NCBI GenBank assembly: GCA_028274465.1
Contig: CM051455.1
Coordinates: 135,690,096-135,754,095 of the forward strand
DNA length: 64,000 bases
From: Plantago ovata
Taxonomy: Eukaryota > Streptophyta > Magnoliopsida > Lamiales > Plantaginaceae
Direction of reading: 5' to 3'
Made by a program: the position numbers and the translations under genes. Of the stretch, positions 61,300 through 64,000 are shown piece after piece (positions within the stretch are counted from its first letter, which is position 1; the number at the start of each line of letters is the position of its first letter). The notes under the pieces were generated by a model. It saw only the letters and a list, made by a program, of their open reading frames with translations. It was not told where the DNA came from and did no database searches.

Positions 61300-61500
61300 A
61301 GCTTGTCTCCGCAAAGATTTGAACAAGATTCCATAAACCGGTAATGAGTCCCTATTCCTCACGGGAATTGAACCTGGGCTTCTCGGAATCCATCAGAATA
61401 GCTTATGTATGACAACTCTCTTGAAAGCTCAAACTGTTGGCTGGAGAGGTGTGAAATTTAGTCATTTTAATCATTTATATTAATTCTCCGATAGGACGGA
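61300..61500 (-). mobile_element. Possible decayed LTR end or tRNA-like promoter box
   Basis: On the minus strand AGGTTCAATTCCCGTGAGG resembles a tRNA B-box or the leader of a retroelement near its primer-binding site. The preceding ATAAGCTATTCTGATGG could be an eroded TGGTATCAGAGC. No A-box, cloverleaf or tRNA body is present, so it is not a tRNA gene. Confidence 0.3.
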
Positions 61501-62834
61501 CCCGAGATTTGAAATAGGGTAAGGGAGGTAGTGTATGTATGTTAATACAAATCTTATACTTCGTAGTTTACTTCAAACCGCTTGATTATAATGCTAGATG
61601 AAAATTTATATTTTGGAGATATTAAAATTTTAAGTAGTAAAATTAAGCTCTTACATCCATTGTGATCGATGTATAAGTGTATAACACTTATCTAAAATGA
61701 TCCATTTGGATCGATTTTGTAGTATTACTATATATATTGCACGAATCTTTTTAATTAACGTTGACATGCAGCTTACATTCAATGAATCCATTATAACACA
61801 AATTAAGTCTGTAGTGATTAATATGCTTAATTGTTACTACTAAAAGGGTTTTTTAGACCAAATTAAACCCTAGCTAATTCCTCGGCACATGTCTAGCCAT
61901 GTGTCATTAGTCATCAAATTGCATATCAACCAGCTTTAATTTAATTAATTTAATTCCATTTTTAATTTTGAAATTGAGTATATAAAAGAAGCCATCATTT
62001 GGTCAACAACACTTGAAGTTAGCATGCAAACATGCATATGAATATATGATGAGGCGAACTCAAATTATAATCACTACTACTACTAGCAATTGATATTAAG
62101 CATTCTATTACTTGTATCAATTTGTATTTAGATCATTGTGATAATAATTTATTTTTAATGATTTATGAAATAATAGTATAATATATATTGTCCATGCGCC
62201 AGAAGTATGTGTCGTGTAATAATAATGTGTTTGTGTGTGTGTGTTGATGGGACACGGTGGTTATAATTAATTGAGATCGATATATCATGCCATGGTTAAA
62301 GTTAAATCTTGTGTCAAACTACATGTACAGAGTACAGAGTGTGTGTCGTAATCAAAGTGAACTTAATTATGGCTAATCACATTTCTTGCCGCACTTATAT
62401 TGTAAGCCCCATCATGGTTAGTGTAACATATCTGACACAAATCTGTAAATTGAATCGTCTTTACACTAAGCTACTACTCCTAGTTAATTAAAATAATCAT
62501 CAAGATCAATTCATTTTAAATTTTTAGACGAATCAACCAAAATTGTGTTGTACATTTGATGCAATATTGATTTCTTAAAAACCAAAACAAAATTATTGAA
62601 AAGAAGAGGGAAAACGTGAAAGATAAATTAGTGATGAAACAAGTGAGCTCCGTTCACCAAACAAAAAAAGTGACATGTTCATTTTAAATGCAAAAATATA
62701 ACATCAACTTCAAGATCCAAAAGCTAAAATGCAAGTTGTTACACCATACACTTCTTTAATCATAGATCTTCTTGAATCTTGATTATTGATTATTAGTATT
62801 TCTCATCTTAAAATAAAACAAAACACAACAATTA
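61501..62834. other. Intergenic AT-rich sequence
   Basis: No gene is recognised. A short GT microsatellite lies at 62226-62244. Confidence 0.5.
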
Positions 62835-63044
62835 CTCTCTCCCCGTTCCACTAATAAAACCTCACTTTAAATTTAAACTCAATTTCAACGATAAATTACT
62901 TACAAATTACATTGGAACATAAAGTTTATAAATTTGTACTTAAAGCATATTTCATGCGCTCTCATTATATAATGATCCATAAGATTAATTTGTGATTAAA
63001 ATTTCAAAGTGAATCTTTTTTATTTTATTATTAGCGGGAGAGAG
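62835..63044. mobile_element. Stowaway-type MITE in the promoter of the right-edge gene
   Basis: Left end CTCTCTCCCCGTTCCACTAA and inverted right end CTCTCTCCCGCTAATAATAA, with AAACCTCACTTT facing AAAGTGAATC inside. It ends about 265 bases before the ATG at 63308, so it forms part of the upstream region. Confidence 0.7.
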
Positions 63045-63307
63045 AAATTAGTATAAATCATAAATATTGACCAGACCTTTAACATATTTGCAACTTGATG
63101 ATTGTCTAAAAACAGAGCAAACCCAACAAACAGCTCCATTTCTTCTTTACACACTCACTCTCTCTGTGAATTGAATTTCTCTTCTTCTTCACCTACTTGT
63201 ATTGTAACCCTTTTCTCTCCAAACCCTTCTCCCCATATCCTCTGATCTCTGCAAATATCCAATCTCTTCCCCATATTCTTGATCATCACATCAAAAGAAA
63301 AAGAAAA

Positions 63308-63857
63308 ATGGTTCTTGAAACATGGCTGATCAAGGTAAAAAAGACAATATCACACAGTTTCGATTCCAAGAAATCAAACCCACAAGACCCAAAGAGACCA
63401 CTACTGATCAAGAAATCCAACGTGGGTGTTCTGGCATTTGAGATTTCCGGCCTCATGTCAAAGCTGCTTCACCTATGGCAGTCATTATCTGACGCAAACA
63501 TAGCCCGGTTACGAGAAGAGCTGCTGTGCCTTGAAGGTGTTCGTAAAATTGTCTCGAACGACGATGTTTTCTTGTTAGGCTTAGCCTGTGCTGAGTCTGT
63601 GGAGAATCTGAGACTGCTTGCTAAATCTGTGTCCAGGATTAGTAAAAAGTGTGAGGATCCTGCTCTCAGGAGCTTTGATCGGTTGTTCGACGAGTTTGCG
63701 AATACGGGACGTGATCCTTACCATTGGGTTGTGAGTTCGAAGGATGTCGAATCGAAGAACAAGAAGCTGGATCGGTTTGTGTCGGCTACGACTGCTTTGC
63801 ATAGAGAAGTGGATGAGCTTGTGAACCTTGAGAATGGTTTGAAGAAACTGTTGCAGA
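63308..63857 (+). CDS. DUF3475/DUF668 protein (PSI-like), first exon only
   Basis: The ATG at 63308 follows a CT-rich leader (63125-63290) and opens MVLETWLIKVKKTISHSF, the start typical of one branch of the plant DUF668 family. Residues about 39-96 form the DUF3475 domain (NVGVLAFEISGLMSKLLHLW, then LSDANIARLREELL). Residues about 110-183 continue with the conserved helical region (DRLFDEFANTGRDPYHWV). Relatives named PSK SIMULATOR act in growth promoted by phytosulfokine and brassinosteroid; function of this branch is less clear. A donor A|GTAAGTC at 63857/63858 likely ends exon 1. The frame happens to stay open to the window end, so that readthrough should not be taken as coding. The DUF668 half lies beyond 64000. 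Confidence 0.82.
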
Positions 63858-64000
63858 GTAAGTCTCACATGTGTCTGTTTGCAAATCATGGATTAAAATC
63901 TCGGTTTTGGAATTTGTTTGCGATTCTTAAAAGAACGCGAAACTCGTTTGTGTATTTTTTTATATTTTTCATAAAGATTTCGATATTTTTAGGAACATTT

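Noticed and set aside
61340..61385. tRNA-like B-box AGGTTCAATTCCC
   Set aside because: No A-box, acceptor stem or cloverleaf can be built around it, so it was kept only as a retroelement trace.

Overview
This is AT-rich nuclear DNA of a flowering plant, most likely a eudicot. The evidence is intron-split genes with GT-AG introns, plant-only families (MAP65, type I pectin methylesterase, TBL, DUF3475/DUF668) and a dense load of plant transposable elements. The species cannot be named from the sequence. I see no tRNA or rRNA gene, no CRISPR array and no bacterial operon.

Layout. The left edge holds the 5' end of an unidentified minus-strand gene and its G-box-bearing promoter. At 2975-6570 (minus) is a complete 12-coding-exon MAP65 microtubule-bundling gene, best matching MAP65-3/PLEIADE, with a leader intron and an MSA-type mitotic element. 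At 8033-9944 (minus) is an intact two-exon PMEI-PME pectinesterase. A truncated, frameshifted copy lies at 15310-16590. An F-box gene fragment with a broken frame and a very acidic tail is at 12127-12611. From 16.9 to 20 kb there is a repeat-rich tract: a cluster of regular stem-loops, a foldback Stowaway MITE and a Mutator-like element with long TIRs. An intact F-box gene is at 20686-22026. A decayed Ty1/copia element with its 3' LTR follows at 22179-24790.

The right half is organised around two conserved genes: a three-exon TBL cell-wall O-acetyltransferase (26001-29059) and a 26-exon CPSF160 gene (37057-52463). Between them are a Ty3/gypsy fragment, a one-ended CACTA-like element containing a 1.1 kb train of long hairpins, two nested hAT-type elements and another MITE. 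After CPSF160 come a second GC-ended hAT-type element, a Mutator-like inverted-repeat element, an LTR with its polypurine tract, several short MITEs of a TTCAG-rich family, and the first exon of a DUF3475/DUF668 (PSI-like) gene running off the right edge.

The genes are independent loci, not a pathway, although MAP65-3 (cytokinesis), PME (pectin) and TBL (wall polysaccharide acetylation) all touch the plant cell wall. From memory, the order MAP65-3, TBL17/YLS7, CPSF160, DUF668 matches Arabidopsis chromosome 5 (At5g51600 to At5g51670). The conserved backbone therefore looks like an old syntenic block inflated here by PME and F-box copies and transposons. Exon coordinates were derived by hand from reading frame, splice consensus and family knowledge. 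The coding lengths of MAP65, PME, TBL and CPSF160 all close in frame.
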